A stretch of DNA of 64,000 bases from Morchella semilibera (taxonomy: Eukaryota > Ascomycota > Pezizomycetes > Pezizales > Morchellaceae). Position 1 is the first letter of the stretch. Each line of letters starts with the position of its first letter. A program made the translations under genes and the position numbers. Under the pieces are notes generated by a model. That model was not told the origin of the DNA. It ran no database searches and saw nothing but the letters and a program-made list of their open reading frames with translations. Below, one piece after another: positions 19,283 to 30,316 of the stretch. The stretch is from assembly GCA_009192285.1 (NCBI GenBank), contig CM018603.1:4270588-4334587 (forward strand), in the 5' to 3' direction.

Positions 19283-20131
19283 AAAGAGTATGAGCCGCCA
19301 GAGCACGTTACCGGCTAGGCTAGTCCGCATGCGGGTGAACCGGGCTAGCGTCTGCCGCGGTGGTGGCCAAGAGGGGCAAAAGATGTCAGGTTTCCAAGTG
19401 GGGGCTATGGCCTAGTTGGCTAAGTCTGATTTAATTGCAGCACTTTCAGGTTCGGATCCCCCACTTGCTAACAAAAATTTCTCAGGAAAGCTTTGGGCGG
19501 GTGGCCCATGTAAGTCTTTTGTCCTGGCTGGATAATTTTTTTTTTTTGCTTGGTGCAGCGAAAGCTTGCTATGGCTGTACCTCCTATCTCCTCCGCTGGT
19601 GATTAAATGCTGCCAACTCTTGAGGGGCCTCCTCCGCCACCGTGACAACCATGAACCAGCTCTCAGAGGTGCAGACGGTATATTTCTGAGGGAGCTTTTG
19701 AGGTGCATGGTGCCCTATGCGGCCTCCTGATTCGTTAGCAGCTTCACCAGCGAAAGAGACAAGGGTAATATCCCCATGACGGTAGCACTTCTTGGTCCGT
19801 TTTGCGCTGGCCTTCAGTGCCAGCACCTCTTATATAGGAGAATCTCTCTATGACGTTGCAAGGTTCCGGTCCCGAGCGTACCGCTATAGGAAGCTTTCTA
19901 GGAGGCATTGGGCGGGTGGCCCATGTAAGTCCCCCCCCGGCTGGGTGGTGTTTTTTTCCTTGGACATGGCTCTAGCTCTGCGGGCGGGCCGAGGGATACA
20001 TTGATGTTAAAGATGCGTACTACGGTAGGCTAACGCGCGGAGCTGTTGCGGGGTGGTTCATTCCGTCGGGTTAGTGGTTAGATCAGGAAACGTCACGCTT
20101 TTAGAGGTTGGGTTTGTGGAGCTTTGGGAGG
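19283..20131 (+). mobile_element. SINE family F with MITE E4 inserted in its body
   Basis: The 5' part ATGAGCCGCCAGAGCACG starts at 19290. The A box TGGCCTAGTTGG (about 19409) and B box GGTTCGGATCC (19450) are well kept, followed by a 13-T run near 19540. MITE E4 (19556-19898) follows TTGGTG. Another SINE body fragment resumes at about 19899 with the alternative 3' part. Confidence 0.65.
19556..19898. mobile_element. hAT-like MITE family E, copy 4
   Basis: Starts CAGCGAAAGCTTGCTATGG. The right end reads CCGCTATAGGAAGCTTTC, without the final CACTG. Interior blocks match other family E copies, some in inverted order. Non-coding. Confidence 0.5.
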
Positions 20132-20967
20132 CAGTGTTTCGAACGGTTGCAGCCGGTTTGTATTTTGAGCAAAAACTGAACTGGACTAAGCTGAAGTAAA
20201 TCAAAATGCCCTGCAACTGGACCGACCGGTTTATGCTGCAGAATGGTTCTGAGGTAGCATAGCAACGGGTCACCCCACCAAAAAGAACACCTGAGATTGG
20301 TTTAACTGGAATTATTCAACTGCAAGTAATTGAACTGTAGACCGAACTTTGACTATTCCAGCCCCATCCACATATATATATATATATGCACAGACTGAAG
20401 GACTGTTGGAGGAAATGAATCCGGGGGATGGGGGACCAGAATTGTAAGCTCAAAATGAGGTGAACGGAGGGTGAAGGAGGGAGGGAGCTGAGGGGAGGGA
20501 GGGAGTAGAGAGGAGGGGAGAGGGGTGCGTAGGCCATCAAAACAGCTCTAGGGGCACAGGAGGAGCGAATTCGCAAATCGGTATCCATAACTTCAGATAA
20601 AGAACTGACCCTCAAAACTGGGACGGATCGAAACACTCCGCTGTCCCCCCAACCTGCTGCTGTTTCCTCAACCTGTTGCTGTTCCCTCAATTGGAAGGGT
20701 GAGGATAATATGTTATTGGATCAACTCGCGGTCGCGAGCTGGCCACTGCTAGTATAGCAGGGACTATACACAAAGGTGGTCAGGGTTAGGGTCGCCTCTG
20801 GATATGGTGTTCGTAATTTGTATGAGGAGATCCCGCTGCATACAAAACCGGTTCCATCCTAGCCCAAAACTGAACTGAACCAAATAGAGACAGGACAAAA
20901 CTGTTTTGTTAAACGGTTGTGGTAAACCGGTTTGAACTGGTAAACCGAAGAACCGTTGGAAACACTG
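20132..20967. mobile_element. hAT-like MITE family C, copy 2, with internal insertion
   Basis: Ends CAGTGTTTCGAACGGTT and AACCGTTGGAAACACTG are well-matched inverted repeats. About 480 bp in the middle (roughly 20265-20750) is absent from copy 1. That part holds an (AT)n run near 20373 and a GGAGGGA-type purine tract. No clear 8-bp duplication. Confidence 0.6.
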
Positions 20968-20974
20968 CCGGGAC

Positions 20975-21105
20975 CCCATGAGACGGCAGCCCCTCTTTCA
21001 TAGGTGACGGGAATCTTACGTCAGTCAGTGATGTAGAGTTCGCTCCGGCGGCGTCGAGTTCCATCATCATGCAGGATACCCCCCAGCGGGATCCGCGTTG
21101 GCCAT
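20975..21105. repeat. Dispersed repeat segment shared with 17570-17700
   Basis: CATGAGACGGCAG, GGTGACGGGAATC, TCCATCATCATGC and CAGCGGGATCCGC occur in the same order and spacing as in the 17.6 kb copy. The end resembles the SINE 3' part. Confidence 0.45.
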
Positions 21106-21303
21106 TTGTAAGTACCTATAGTACAAAAAAATGGGGCGAAATCACTACCATAGGACTACAGGGTTTAGTGGCAAATACCGAATTAGATCGGCACCAGAGG
21201 AAGAGCACTGTACAAATACCGTATTCTTACCACAATGCTAGCGTACCAATTGCGATGAGGATACCGTAGTGATCCCACCCCTCTTTTTGGTACTGTACAT
21301 GTA

Positions 21304-21660
21304 ATATGAGCCACCAGAGCACGTTCCCGGCGCTGCAGGCGGCTAGTCCACATGCGGGTGGGTGGAGCTAGCGCAGGCCGCGGTGGTGCCAAGAGGCGCA
21401 AAAGATGTAAGGTTTCCAAGTGGGGGCTATGGCCTAGTTGGCTAAGTCTGATTTAATTGCAGCACTTTCAGGTTCGGATCCCCCACTTGCTAACAAATAT
21501 TTCCTAGGAAAGCTTTGGGCGGGTGGCCCATCTAAGTCTTTTGTTTTGGCTGGGTAATATTTTTTTTTTTTTTGCTTGGACACGGCGCAGCGCGGGGCCG
21601 AGTCCGATTATCAGGCGTGACGCCATCAAATGGGGTCCGCCTTGATGTAAATACTCGCAC
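21304..21660 (+). mobile_element. SINE family F, near full length
   Basis: Starts ATATGAGCCACCAGAGC. A box TGGCCTAGTTGG at about 21431, B box GGTTCGGATCC 41 bp on, and a 13-T run near 21560. Ends in the CGCCTTGATGTAAATACT tail near 21660. Confidence 0.75.
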
Positions 21661-22467
21661 CCTATCTCTACACACTCATCTTCATCTTTACGCCTACATG
21701 TCTACGGCTTCATCTCCACGGTTCCATCTCCACGCCTTCATCTTTACGGCTTCATTTCTATGCCTTTATCTACGCCCCCGCCCGCGCTTCAATTGAACAT
21801 CCCATCATCATCATCCAGACATGAGCTAATCCGTAAACCAGGCAGCGAATCCAGTGATTCCCGAAACTAGTTGTATTCAGAGGCCATACCATACCGAGCT
21901 GAGCTGAATTACATGTGCAACTGAACTGAACTGAACTAAACTGAATATATTGGTTCTCTAAACCGATTTACGAACTAGAACCGTTCTTTTGTTTGGTTTG
22001 CAGGTTGAAGTCCGGCTCTTGATTTATTAGGTGCAATTAAGTCCGCCCAAAACCTGTGAAGGGTGGGGGATGCTCTCCTTGAACTAGGTATACCAAATTC
22101 CATTTCTAATCGATGTCACGACGAGAAATACTGCCAATAACACATTGATCAGCCTGTCAGAAGAAGAACTTGTCCTTTCACTTATGGTTCACCAAATTGA
22201 TAGATCGTCTCATCTCTCCAGAGCGGTTGACAACCGATGGCTTTTCCATCAGACGTTAAAGTCCTCTCTCTAGTAAGTCCACCTGCCCGCAGAAAATGCC
22301 GGATCCTGTGCGACGTCCGTCCCTACCGAAAAAGGTCAAGACGGAAAAAAACTGGAAGGGATTGTTTGAGAGTCAAATAGTTAACTGCAGGGTGAAAATA
22401 CCCCTACCTAGATACTAAAGTCCGTATGTATATGTGGCGGGTATGGTGCCGCGCACGTTAAAGCTAA
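21661..22467. other. No gene; family A and C fragments, then featureless sequence
   Basis: 21661-21800 is a CTACGCCTTCATCTC-type minisatellite of family A. 21865-21990 carries AACTGAACTGAACT and AACCG motifs of family C. Nothing recognisable from about 22000 to 22467. Confidence 0.45.
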
Positions 22468-22616
22468 GGCAAATCGGACCGCTTATAACTTTTCAACAAA
22501 ACAAGATATCAAAATTCTAACACAGCAGGTTGTAGATATAGCTAATGTGAAGACTTTCCTGTGTTAGATTTTTAATGTTTTATCTGGTTGGAAAATTATA
22601 AGGGATGGCGTTTGCC
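22468..22616. repeat. Fold-back element with 58-nt imperfect inverted arms
   Basis: Arms 22468-22525 and 22559-22616 pair through GGCAAA, CTTATAA and CTAACACAG segments with scattered mismatches and a 33-nt loop. The loop-flanking GTAGATATA..CTAAT..GAAGAC sequence recurs at about 36931-36960, so this is a dispersed MITE-like family. No coding. Confidence 0.65.
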
Positions 22617-23019
22617 TATTTTTGTATGTGAAAAGCGCCAAGACCTGGCGAAGTGGAGCAGTATTATACCCATTTCTACCCTCTTCATTACAGAATTGCG
22701 GCTAGGATGTGATTTCCAGCCATAAAGTGGCTCGATCGCCATGCTCTAATTGGTCCAAGGGCATTCGGAGCAGCCAAGATTGTTCCAGCCGAAATACCAA
22801 CATGTCACCTCTAAGACCCGCCGCACCATACCTGTAAGATAGAGCATTTTAGTAGACCGGTTTGAAGTGATTTTGACTATGATGAACTGTTTAAACCAAA
22901 GTAGCTCAAAGACAGAAACTCAACCGAAATATTAACTGAACCGGTTGACAAAAACAGGTTCCTCCAGTAGAACGGGTGAACCATTGGAAACCCTGAGCGA
23001 ATCTAGCATATTCATCACC
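22617..23019. other. No gene; family C remnant at the right end
   Basis: 22850-22995 has AACCGGTTGAC and ends ACCATTGGAAACCCTG, like a worn family C or B terminus. The rest is unassigned. Confidence 0.4.
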
Positions 23020-23320
23020 CAATATCCGGCGGGTCTATTAGAACCAGCACCCAATCCAGCAAATCCAGCACCCAATCTAGCAAATCCAGCACCAATCCAG
23101 CGAATCCAGTAACAAATCCAGCAAATCTAGCATCCAATCTAGCGAATTCAGCGAATTCACTACCCAATCTAGCAAATCCATCGAATCCAGCACCAAATCG
23201 GGCAGCACTCAACCAAGCAGCGATCCAAGTAGGCATTTCAGGCAGGTAAGCAGGCAGTTACGCCAGTCAGGTAGGCAGGCAGGTAAGCAGGTAGGAAAGG
23301 TTGCTAGTAGAGAGTGAATG
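23020..23320. repeat. AATCCAGC minisatellite and GGCAGGTA tract (family A module)
   Basis: Degenerate units of AATCCAGCAAATCCAGCACC repeat across about 200 bp, followed by GGCAGGTAAGCAGG units. The same module occurs at about 27250-27360, 31930-32240, 33820-34230 and, inverted, 28670-28760 and 49850-49960. Confidence 0.65.
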
Positions 23321-23804
23321 TGCTCGGGGGCGCCGGGAAATGATGCAACGACTCGATTTACAAGTCATGATTTCAACCACATACGACCCAATTTTAACCC
23401 CAATGAAGCAACGATATATGGTATCCCCTAGACGATCAGTCCGGACAATATAAGACCAGCCGTACCCGGTATCTGTTCTGTGCTGGACGCCGCTCATGTT
23501 TATCCTGGCGTTGAGGCTGTGAGTGTCCCAGCGTGTTACTGGATCACCTATCGCTAGAATAAATATTTAGTGCGCCCGGCGCGCGCAACACAAATGCGCC
23601 GGTACGGTTAGTTTAGTGTTTCAACTTGCACTGACCTCTTAATACAGAGTAAAGAGAGTATAAAGAATTGATTGTCATAATTAAATAACGAAAGCATGGT
23701 GGTTGTGAATTCACTAAGACCTCACTTAATTGTGCAATCCCAAGCCGCTGCATCACTTTTGGGGACCCCTGGGTATATATGAAATTGAGAAAATGTACAT
23801 GGAG
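23321..23804. other. No gene seen
   Basis: No coding signal and no repeat I can match elsewhere. A GC-rich GCGCCCGGCGCGCGC block lies near 23575. Confidence 0.4.
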
Positions 23805-24140
23805 TCAAAGTACGTTACCGCTGCAGGCGGCTAGTCCACATGCGGGTGGGCCGCGCTAGCGTTGGCCGCGCTGGCGCCAAGAGGGACAAAAGATGACAGT
23901 TTTGCAAGTGGGGGCTATGGCCTAGTTGGCTAAGTCTGATTTAATTGCAGCACTTTCAGGTTCGGATCCCCCACTTATCTAACAAATATAGTAAGCTTTG
24001 GGTGGGTGGCCCATGTAAGTCTTTTGTCCTGGCTAGATAATATTTTTTTTGCTCAGACATGGCGCAGCGCGGGGCCGACTCGGGTCCGATTGTTATGTAG
24101 GACGCCATCCAGCGGGATCCGCCTTGAGCGTTCCACAGGA
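23805..24140 (+). mobile_element. SINE family F copy
   Basis: A box TGGCCTAGTTGG (about 23919), B box GGTTCGGATCC (about 23960) and an 8-T run near 24045. The 3' part GCGGGATCCGCCTTGAGCG leads to GATGTCAATACTT. Confidence 0.75.
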
Positions 24141-24402
24141 TGTCAATACTTTCATACTTAAGTACTTGCGGTATGTACCCAGGGTGTTGGAGAGTAGTGC
24201 ACATTTTGACCAGACAACGCCCAAATAATTTGTCACAATACAACACAATCGTACAGAACCTCTCTACGATATCCAGGTACTAAGCATATACTTGATGAAG
24301 GGTATCTGCGCACCTATATTTGCCTTGAGGTAGCTTGGTGTGGGGGTCGGTTCCCATGTGACTGGATGTGCATCACTTTTCGACACACTAGGTATATGTA
24401 TA

Positions 24403-24573
24403 CAGTGAAAGCTTGCTATAGCGGTACGCTCGGGACCGGAACCTTGTACCGTTATAGAGAGACTACCCTTCTATAAGAGGTGCTGGAGCTGAAGGCCGGG
24501 CAAATAGGGCTGGGAGGTGCTACCGTTATATGGAGATTGACCTTATATAAGGTACCGTAGCAAGCTTACACTG
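24403..24573. mobile_element. Short hAT-like MITE family E, copy 5, 171 bp
   Basis: CAGTGAAAGCTTGCTATAGC and GTAGCAAGCTTACACTG form clean inverted ends, here isolated from SINE sequence. Flanks TATGTATA and TATCACGT share only TAT, so no convincing target duplication. Confidence 0.6.
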
Positions 24574-24579
24574 TATCAC

Positions 24580-25370
24580 GTTCACCCTTCTACACCTTCC
24601 CTACACCTTCATCACTACACCTCCACCACTACACCTTCATCACTCCACCTTTGTCTCTACGGCTTTGTAACCCCCCCCCCCCCCACAAATCAATCATCAT
24701 CATCATCACGATATGGGCTAATCGGGGAGTAAGGTAGTAAATCCAGAGTCTTCTCGATCACTCAAATATACCTTCTGTCTCTACACCTTCCGCACATTTA
24801 CCACTACACATCATCTCTATCCCTCCATCTAGACTGCCCCCCGCCCCCCACAACCCCGCTGCAATCAAGGACGTCAATGGGCCGTGGGTTGAGACGGGCC
24901 GCCCGGGCAGGCCCAGGCTTGAAGGTGCTCATACAATCTTAGCAGCTCTTCCTTGATATATAAATATTCTGTACTATGAGAGGCGAGGTAAACAACGTTT
25001 GTATATTTCATACTATAAAAGGCAGATTGAACTGCAGCATTTTCGATCCTACCTACATTAACCTCAAGAAAATTAGTTCGAATTGTGATGAATACGGCCT
25101 GTATTTGTGGGAGCTTGGGCCATATATATTTGGCCCGGGCCTAGCCCGGGCTATTTGGCTTGGGCCAGGCCATGACTTGGATAGCATGGGCCGGGCCAGG
25201 CTGACCCTATTTTCCAGCCCGGGCTGGCCCATTGGCGTCCTTGAGCCCAATTGCAGGCTGCAATTGGGCTAATCGGTGAAAGAGGGAGCGAATCAAGCAG
25301 GCAGGGAGGCAGGCAGGCAAGTAGGCATGTAAGAAAGTAGGTAAGCTGTCAGGAGGGCGAGCCGACGGGC
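24580..25370. repeat. Family A minisatellite module, with MITE D inside
   Basis: CTACACCTTC-type units, a poly-C run, GGGCTAATCGG and GGCAGGCAGG units match the inner part of family A. The CTGCAATTGGGCTAATC segment is interrupted by element D at 24866-25256. Confidence 0.55.
24866..25256. mobile_element. GGGCC-rich MITE (family D), 391 bp, with 8-bp target duplication
   Basis: Subterminal inverted segments CAAGGACGTCAATGGGCC and GGCCCATTGGCGTCCTTG enclose a GGGCC/CCCGGG-rich interior. Flanks are identical: GCTGCAAT at 24858-24865 and 25257-25264. The uninterrupted target sequence (CTGCAATTGGGCTAATC) is present at about 33272, confirming an insertion. An 8-bp duplication fits hAT. Confidence 0.7.
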
Positions 25371-25595
25371 GCTCTACCAGCGCAAAAATGCATCACTTGA
25401 TAGATTTCCCATACTGGGGTGGTGTATAAGTGCATCGGCTGGTGCATAAACATGTCGAGGCCTCTGTAATGTCGTCTATTGATGCCTTTATTGACGACTT
25501 TATTGATTACTTGATTACTCTACTCGAACTTCGGTTTACCGGCATAGTCCTTAGTTCCAGTGTATCAACTAGTAGCTTAGGCGGTGGGGTCACCG

Positions 25596-25980
25596 AAGGG
25601 TTCTCAATGATAATGAGGTGTTGTAATACATATCGATAAAACTCGCTGGTAGTACAGTAGGTAGAGTAGGATATGGATTTTATCTGTATCGATAATAGCG
25701 CGAATATCATGGTAGTGACCTGGCGCCCAGGTAAATCTTTATTTACCTTTACTAACCTCGATTTATGCAGTTCATGGATCAAGGGGGAGGGGGAGACCTG
25801 GATTTCGTCCTGGAGCGCTTCCAGGAACATAAGACATCACTCGTTTTCAGTAATGATATATTAGAGTTGGTGTGGTAAGGAGTCTTTAAAGTATTATGCA
25901 GTTCGATAACCACCGCAGTATATAACAATGGGTACGATATGGCATGAAAATCATACTGGTACGCACCATTGAGGACCCTG
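25596..25980. mobile_element. hAT-like MITE family B, copy 2, with 8-bp target duplication
   Basis: Left end AAGGGTTCTCAATG, right end CCATTGAGGACCCTG. Flanks GGTCACCG (25588-25595) and GTTCACCG (25981-25988) differ at one base. The interior is collinear with copy 1 (ATATGGATTTTATCTGTATC, TTACTAACCTCGAT, AGTTCGATAACCACCGCAG). Confidence 0.75.
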
Positions 25981-26005
25981 GTTCACCGTCACCATCACCG
26001 TCACG

Positions 26006-26681
26006 AATTGTTCGCAATGGGGCAGTCCGTCGGTCCTTGGGGTAAGAACCGGACCGACTACGGGCTGTAGTGTTTTGAGCAGGTATCCAGGACCGGCTAC
26101 CGTGCGATTGGGCTAGGACTACCGACTGGAGTGTGGGTTATAGGGTTATATCCTAGCATAGGCTGTAGCGCTGCCATGCAGATATATACAGTCCTGAATT
26201 GACATCTACAGCCCCGCATTGATATCTATAGATATCTGCGGTCCTAGCACGGATCTATAGTCTGTACAGGAGCTCAACATATTAATTCCCCCACATTGAT
26301 AATCCAATATGTTGATTATTGTTGCGAGCCGGGGAAAATATATCCTCGCTGTAATTATTGTGGCAAGGCCTAGACCACTCTTATATTCTGTCGCTACTGT
26401 TGTTTGCCGAGGCTATTATTGTTATAAAAGGGTATTAAATTCCCTCCTGGGTATCACAAGAGTTATATCCGCTGCCGGAGTCAATATTCAGAACACGATA
26501 TAGTCGCCCGGGCCGAGTGATCGCCCATGACTCCATAGATATCTGTCGTCCGGCGTCTTATCTATAGTCCTGGCAACGTCAGGGACTGGACAGACAATGG
26601 TCATATAGTCCGTCCAGTCTGCAAGCACTGCCAAGTGATCTATAGATATTTATAATCTGGACCTAACTGTTGCGAACACTG
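26006..26681. mobile_element. hAT-like MITE family K, copy 2, with internal insertion
   Basis: Matches the reverse complement of copy 1 (14188-14690) in two blocks, 26006-26290 and 26505-26681, ending GTTGCGAACACTG. The ~215 bp between them is absent from copy 1. Non-coding. Confidence 0.55.
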
Positions 26682-26811
26682 GCACTGGGGTGTGGCCTTG
26701 AAAACATAATAGCACAGGCTCAAACTCGGAGCCTTTATATTTTCATTGATACATTACATTAAACTCTTGATGAAATGAGACTGTGATGCATTATGGATGT
26801 AATAGCTACTG

Positions 26812-27471
26812 TACCGCCCGACCGTATAAAAATGTCGGCCTGTTTTGTAGACCTAGAGCTGATACGAGTTTGATATATGCTTTATCTATAGGATATGCTG
26901 TATTTCAGCCTGTTTAGGCAATAATCTTGATATTTGGTGCCTCAAATCAGGCTCGATCAGGCTCTTTCGAGAGAATAGCATGCACGAATAAAGTCAGATT
27001 ATCAAAAACTCTCAGCAGGATAGGGTTAGGGTTGTGGACTTGGATATATCTGCGCCCTCTACGCCTTCATCTCCCCTACACCTTCATCTCCTTTACACCT
27101 TCACCTTTTCTACACCTTCACCTCTACACCTTTATCTCTATATCTTCATCTCTACGGCTCCATCTCTACGGCTTCATCTCTACAGCTTCATCTCTACGGC
27201 TTTGTCTACGCCCTCCCCCCAATTAATCATCATTAGGATACGAGCTAATCGGTGAATTAGGCACCCAATTCAGCGAATCCAGCAAATTCAGCACCCAATC
27301 CAGCGAATCCAGTGAATCCAGCACCCAATCCAGTGAATTCAGCGAATCCAAACGAACGTCCCGGCGGAATCAAGCACAGCACCGCACAGCACCGCACAGC
27401 ACCGTACCTGAAAGTACGGAATCACTGTACCTAAGAGCACGGAATCAAGCAGTGAATCAAGCAGGCACGGT

Positions 27472-27530
<59 letters not shown>

Positions 27531-27842
27531 CGTCTGCAGTGAAGATAGTTAGACAAATGTACATATTGAATCGAGAAATAATCCAGAGTTTTATTTGTGA
27601 AATTCACCTATCCTAGAAGGAGCGTGAGTACTGGTCTACCTGCGCATCCAGATCTTTCAGTGAATAAAATCAATTTTATATCGGCATTATCATATATCAT
27701 AATCTTCACTAAATATCAGCTTTAGCGAAACCATAGGCTAATTAAGTCCTGATCTAAAATATCGGGCATAAAATCATAAAGGCTTGATATCGGACTGAAA
27801 TCAGCTTCAAATCAAACTGATATTTTTATACGGTCCGCGGTA
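26812..27842. mobile_element. TACCGCC-ended modular element (family A), copy 2
   Basis: Starts TACCGCCCGACCGTATAAAAA and ends TTTTTATACGGTCCGCGGTA, inverted. Contains the GGGTTAGGGTTG block, CTACACCTTCATCTC units, AATCCAGC units and a (GGCA)n run. No coding. Confidence 0.65.
27473..27531 (+). repeat. (GGCA)n microsatellite
   Basis: About 14-15 uninterrupted GGCA units inside family A copy 2. The low divergence suggests recent slippage. Shorter GGCAGGTA tracts occupy the same place in other copies. Confidence 0.9.
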
Positions 27843-29159
27843 AAGTACCCGTTTACGGCATGATGCATTATTGATACATTATGCGAAGCATTTTTGTGAT
27901 GGTAGAGGTAGCAGGTAGGCAGGCGGGCAGAGAGGTGGACGGCTGCAGTAAAGACTTGTGTACAATGCACCCAGGGGTCTCGGGACTACACTATCAGGTG
28001 AGGCCCTAGTAAATTCACAACCACCTTGAATTCTTTGTTTAAATACTTTACCGCCGGTCCACATATTATTAGCTTGATATAGGGTTTAGTTAAACAGGAT
28101 ATATGGCTGATTTGGCGTTTCATATGATATAATTATCATGCCCCGTTGAAGCTGACCTTTGGCTCAGTCCGATATTTTTATCTCATGATATCATGCGAGA
28201 AGTCCTATATAATACTGATTTTACTCACTGAAAAATCCAGATGCGCAGGTAGGCCGGTATTCACACTTGTTCTACATAGGGAAGCTTCACAGATTGAATT
28301 CCTATCCATTTCACGCTTTAATACAACATATGTCTAATAATTGTAGCTACAACGGCTTGCCAGCCCCTAGTGTACCGAGAATCTCGGATGAGTTATCCTG
28401 CCGGTAGGATAGCTCCTCATCCTGCTGCTGATGATATGATATCCATATTATTAGGTACTAGGCGTCTTAAATCGGGAGATGCCATCTTATATGGAGGATA
28501 TCCAGCAGGCGGCAGCAGATAGCGACAGGTAGCGGCAGGCGGCGGCGGCGGGCAGGAGGGGCGGGCGGGCGGCGGGCGGTGGGCGGCGATGGTACCCTAG
28601 GGCAGCTTGCCTGCTTCATTGCATGTTCTGTATGGTACGCTACAGTACAGTGCGTCACAATACAGTGCTTTGGATCCGTTAGATTCGTTGGATTCGCTGG
28701 ATTCGCTGGGTTCGCTGGATTGGGTGCCTAATTCACCGATCAGCTCGTATCCTAATGATGGCGATGATTGATTGGGGGGTTGGCATAGATGAAGCCGTAG
28801 AGATTCGCTTCTTGATTCGCTACCAGCTTCACCAACTACTCATGCCAATGTCTGGACGATGATAGGATACTCAATTGCGGTGGAGATGAAGGCATAGAGA
28901 TGAAGGCGTAGAGATGAACGTGTAGAGGTGAAGGTGTAGGGATGGTGTAGGAGGAAGGAAGGGCGTGATATATCTCTAAGTCCCCAACCCTAACCCCTAT
29001 CCCTACTGAGATTTTTGGTCATCTGATTTCTCCGTGAATGATTCACTCTGAAAAGACCCCTGATTGAGCTTGACTGAGATGTGAATATGCCCTAAATATC
29101 TGAGTTATCGCCTAATTAGGGGGATTGAGGGCGATTCTGCATCTACAGTTCATATCACG

Positions 29160-30111
29160 CCCTGTGGTACATCGATTTGTATGGTGACACGGTAATCTAT
29201 CATGGGTACGGGGATAAGAAATGATAATTCTGCATGTTTTGAGCTCAAAAAGTGAAGTTATCTTTCGCACTGGATATAGACCGATACATATAGTTCTGTC
29301 AGGATAGGAGAGCATGGATATCCTGAAAGGATGATATATATCCTGAGAAGACGATATATATCCTGATAGGACGATATATATATATCCTGATAGGACGATA
29401 TATATATATCCTGATAGGACGATATATATATCCTGATAGCATGATATATCGTGGCTAGCTGCCGCGCTCTGCCGAGCCATCACGAACTTTTTCAGCTTCA
29501 TCACCCAATCATCACTAAACTACTATATGCATCACCGCCTACATCAATAGCACCTTCAGATCATCTCATCCATCATTGGGCTTGCCAGAGTTGGGGAACA
29601 CAATAACTACAAGAAGAATTTGCACATGAATCTGAGCAAAACAGGTTGCGGTTTATCTAATGATCTTGATAGTTGGTATTTATGATGGTGAAGATGAGAA
29701 GTTGATGGTGATAGTGATGGCGATAATGATGATGATGGTGATGGTGATGATGTTAGTGGTTTAGCTTGCTGCCCTGCTGTCTCCGCCGCCCTGTAGGGGG
29801 GGTTGGATGGCGGGACGGCAGGGCGGCTTAGCGGCGAGGATGGCAGGGCGGCAAGGACGGCAGGGCGGCAAGGACGGCACGGCTGCCTGCATAATAGCTT
29901 TTACCCCCCTATCTGATAGCTTACCATACAGCGATGATATCTTATAGGAGAGTGGAGATATGCCTATCCCAAAAACTCGTGAAAGTGCACGAGTTACGCA
30001 ACTGGAGGTATAGAGCATCCTTGGTTTAGGATACATTAGTATGGGAAAAGGACCCGAGAATTTCATCCTCTATAGACAATAAGTTACCTTTTCGACTCGT
30101 GTACCACAGGG
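29160..30111. mobile_element. Element J: 952-bp nested insertion with CACG target duplication
   Basis: Perfect 12-bp inverted ends CCCTGTGGTACA/TGTACCACAGGG. Flanks CACG (29156-29159) and CACG (30112-30115). The uninterrupted site in family A copy 1 (17.2 kb) has CACG once. The interior holds a TATCCTGATAGGACGATA minisatellite, a GATGGTGATGATG run and a GGCAGGGCGGCAAGGACGG tract. No transposase, so non-autonomous. A 4-bp duplication does not settle the superfamily. Confidence 0.7.
29320..29452 (+). repeat. Minisatellite of TATCCTGATAGGACGATA units
   Basis: About six units of 20-24 bp with variable TATA spacers, inside element J. Confidence 0.75.
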
Positions 30112-30316
30112 CACGCTCTAATAAGACCTGGGTCTCGAAATTAGTCTGATATTCTTATAGGGACTGGTGGTAATGTGTGGTTGATGGGCTCTTTGTGCTC
30201 TGTTCCCTCTGCATGCGATGTACTGTGGCTCCATTAGGGCTACAATTGGGTCGCGCGAGGTTGAAACTGTGAGTGGTAAATCGAGTTGTTGCATCAGTTT
30301 CTGGCATCCCTGGTAT

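Larger units (their letters stand above)
28049..30172. mobile_element. Family A, copy 3, interrupted by element J
   Basis: Starts TACCGCCGGTCCACAT. The interior matches copy 1 through CATATCACG, where element J interrupts it at 29160. Copy 1 sequence resumes at 30112 (CACGCTCTAAT) and ends GGGACTGGTGGTA. Without J the length is about 1.17 kb. Confidence 0.65.

Noticed and set aside
20373-20389. (AT)n run as a TATA box
   Set aside because: A microsatellite inside a MITE with no gene downstream.
27473-27531. (GGCA)n or spaced GGCAGGTA repeats as a CRISPR-like array
   Set aside because: Simple 4-bp slippage repeat without unique spacers.
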